Assembly (NCBI GenBank): GCA_937138955.1
Contig: CAKZPJ010000824.1
Coordinates: 1-17,011 of the forward strand
Source of the DNA: an uncultured Flammeovirgaceae bacterium
GTDB taxonomy: Bacteria; Bacteroidota; Bacteroidia; Cytophagales; Cyclobacteriaceae
Reading direction: 5' to 3'
Length of the DNA stretch: 17,011 nt
A program made the position numbers and the translations under genes. Positions 15,998 through 17,011 of this stretch are shown piece after piece (positions within the stretch are counted from its first letter, which is position 1; each line of letters begins with the position of its first letter). The notes below the pieces were generated by a model that saw only the letters and a list, made by a program, of their open reading frames with translations, ran no database searches and had not been told where the DNA came from.

Positions 15998-17011
15998 TTA
16001 CTTCTTGCGCTTAATCATATTTGTTAACTTATTAATTAACTGTTTCTCGAATATGGTTAGGTAGATACCGTACAGAGCCATAATGAAAAGCCCCCCTAAA
16101 ATGAGTACAGCAATAGTATTTAAATTAGTAGAAGTACTCCATAAGTAGGCTATTGTTCCGGCTAACGCACTCGCTAATGCTGGTTTATATACCTTACCTA
16201 GCAGTTCTATAAATGGTACACCAATAATTTTCTGAATATAGTACTGGTACACCATTAGTCCGACTGTCTTGTAGATCACTACCCCCCAGGCAGCTCCTAC
16301 AATGCCAAACCAAATAGCTCCCAGTGCGATAGCGGGTACAGTAACTAATAGTGTCAGCAAGGTGTTGACCTTTACAATTATATCAGCCCGCCCGGTGCTT
16401 TTAATTACCGTGGAAACCGTGCCGCTAATAGCGTGAATAATTACTGATAGTGATAATACTCTCAAAGGAGCTGCTGCCCCCAACCATTCTTCACCAAAAC
16501 CTACTAGAATGATAGGTTTAGCTAAGGCAATAAATATTACCATAATTGGAATGAGGATATTGGCATTGAGATGAACTATTCCCAAGTAGTACTTCTTTAG
16601 TTCTTTCCCATCACCCTGCATACTAGAGTACGCCGGAAAAAGTACCTTATTAAAGATGTTCATCACCTTCGATCGGAACGTATCGGTAAGAATAAATCCC
16701 AGGGTGTACAGTCCTAAAGCCTCTTTACCAATAAGTTTTCCAATCAACAAATAATCAATATTATTGGTCAGAAAGTAAAAGATACGCTCAATAAGCACGT
16801 ACCCCCCGAAGCTAAACAAATCCACGAAGGCAGGCTTGCTGAACGAGATAGGGGGCATCCAACGTACGTGTAAAAAATACAGTACTCCTGAAATAACTGA
16901 CACAATAATGCTGTTAAATGCCAATGCCCATACACCCCACCCAGCGAACGCTAAGTAGATAGAAACACCACCCGCAATAATAGCTGCTATAATATTGATA
17001 ATTGCTTGAGG
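15998..17011 (-). CDS. Wzx/WzxC-type polysaccharide flippase, N-terminus beyond the window
   Basis: The frame is open to the right window edge, so the apparent TTG start at 16924 is internal: residues encoded at 16925-17011 (PQAIINIIAAIIAGGVSIYL, then AFAGWGVWA) continue the protein with the AGxGVWAL loop usual between membrane helices of this family. About 337 residues are visible of an expected 450-500. Many membrane helices alternate with short loops. Family marks are FSFGGYVLIERIFYFLTNNIDYLLIG, GKEALGLYTLG, FPAYSSMQGD, GEEWLGAAAPLRVLS and STGRADIIVKVN. It would flip undecaprenyl-linked repeat units across the inner membrane (MOP/polysaccharide-synthesis superfamily). The C-terminus IKRKK is basic and cytoplasmic. 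It precedes the glycosyltransferase in an operon with 2 bp between them. A teichuronic-acid/WzxC-type exporter is the closest general type. Confidence 0.9.
   Translation of the reverse strand, partial: PQAIINIIAAIIAGGVSIYLAFAGWGVWALAFNSIIVSVISGVLYFLHVRWMPPISFSKPAFVDLFSFGGYVLIERIFYFLTNNIDYLLIGKLIGKEALGLYTLGFILTDTFRSKVMNIFNKVLFPAYSSMQGDGKELKKYYLGIVHLNANILIPIMVIFIALAKPIILVGFGEEWLGAAAPLRVLSLSVIIHAISGTVSTVIKSTGRADIIVKVNTLLTLLVTVPAIALGAIWFGIVGAAWGVVIYKTVGLMVYQYYIQKIIGVPFIELLGKVYKPALASALAGTIAYLWSTSTNLNTIAVLILGGLFIMALYGIYLTIFEKQLINKLTNMIKRKK

Noticed and set aside
16922..16924. TTG as the true start of the flippase
   Set aside because: The frame continues upstream to the window edge with family-typical membrane sequence, so the gene is truncated by the window rather than short.

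Overview
The window looks like a chromosomal segment from a free-living, probably marine, Bacteroidota of the Cytophagales type. The grounds are a SusC/SusD pair, lipoproteins with clear lipoboxes, a very long FG-GAP/UnbV lipoprotein, near-absence of Shine-Dalgarno sequences and a promoter-like site of the Bacteroidota TTG/TAnnTTTG kind. I see no rRNA, tRNA, transposase, integrase or CRISPR array. The genus is not identifiable from the sequence alone.

Layout. (1) Positions 1-1263 form a small-gene region on the minus strand: a frameshifted small membrane protein running off the left edge, a noncoding stretch with a REP-like inverted repeat (465-544), an 83-aa membrane/coiled-coil protein and a 66-aa helix-turn-helix protein. 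(2) Divergently, a LexA/CI-type XRE-S24 regulator (1264-1929) lies 30 bases ahead of an exported heparinase II/III-like protein (1960-3882). (3) A polysaccharide-utilization-type cluster lies on the minus strand: susC (12181-8951), susD (8935-7337), an intrinsic terminator (7282-7316), and an 1127-aa FG-GAP/ASPIC-UnbV lipoprotein (7242-3859) whose end overlaps the lyase-like gene tail-to-tail by 24 bp. (4) A divergent LacI-family regulator (12622-13638) faces susC across a 440-bp spacer that carries an excellent LacI-type operator (12484-12503). (5) Convergent to it is nspC, carboxynorspermidine/carboxyspermidine decarboxylase (14790-13648). (6) The right end is an envelope-polysaccharide pair: a Wzx-type flippase running off the window and a family-2 glycosyltransferase starting 2 bp after it.

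How they may work together. SusC and SusD would capture and import an oligosaccharide, with the FG-GAP lipoprotein as a probable surface partner and the LacI protein as the sugar-responsive switch. The heparinase-like protein is the only plausible degradative enzyme here, which hints at a uronate-containing glycan, but it sits on the opposite strand behind another regulator, so its membership in the system is inference. NspC (polyamine synthesis) and the glycosyltransferase/flippase pair look like unrelated neighbours.

I found no strong evidence for a wholly new system. The most useful non-routine observations are the one-base G-tract frameshift at 206-214, the LacI operator, the terminator between susD and the FG-GAP gene (which also corrects that gene's start), and the repeat-overlapped promoter of the XRE-S24 gene.
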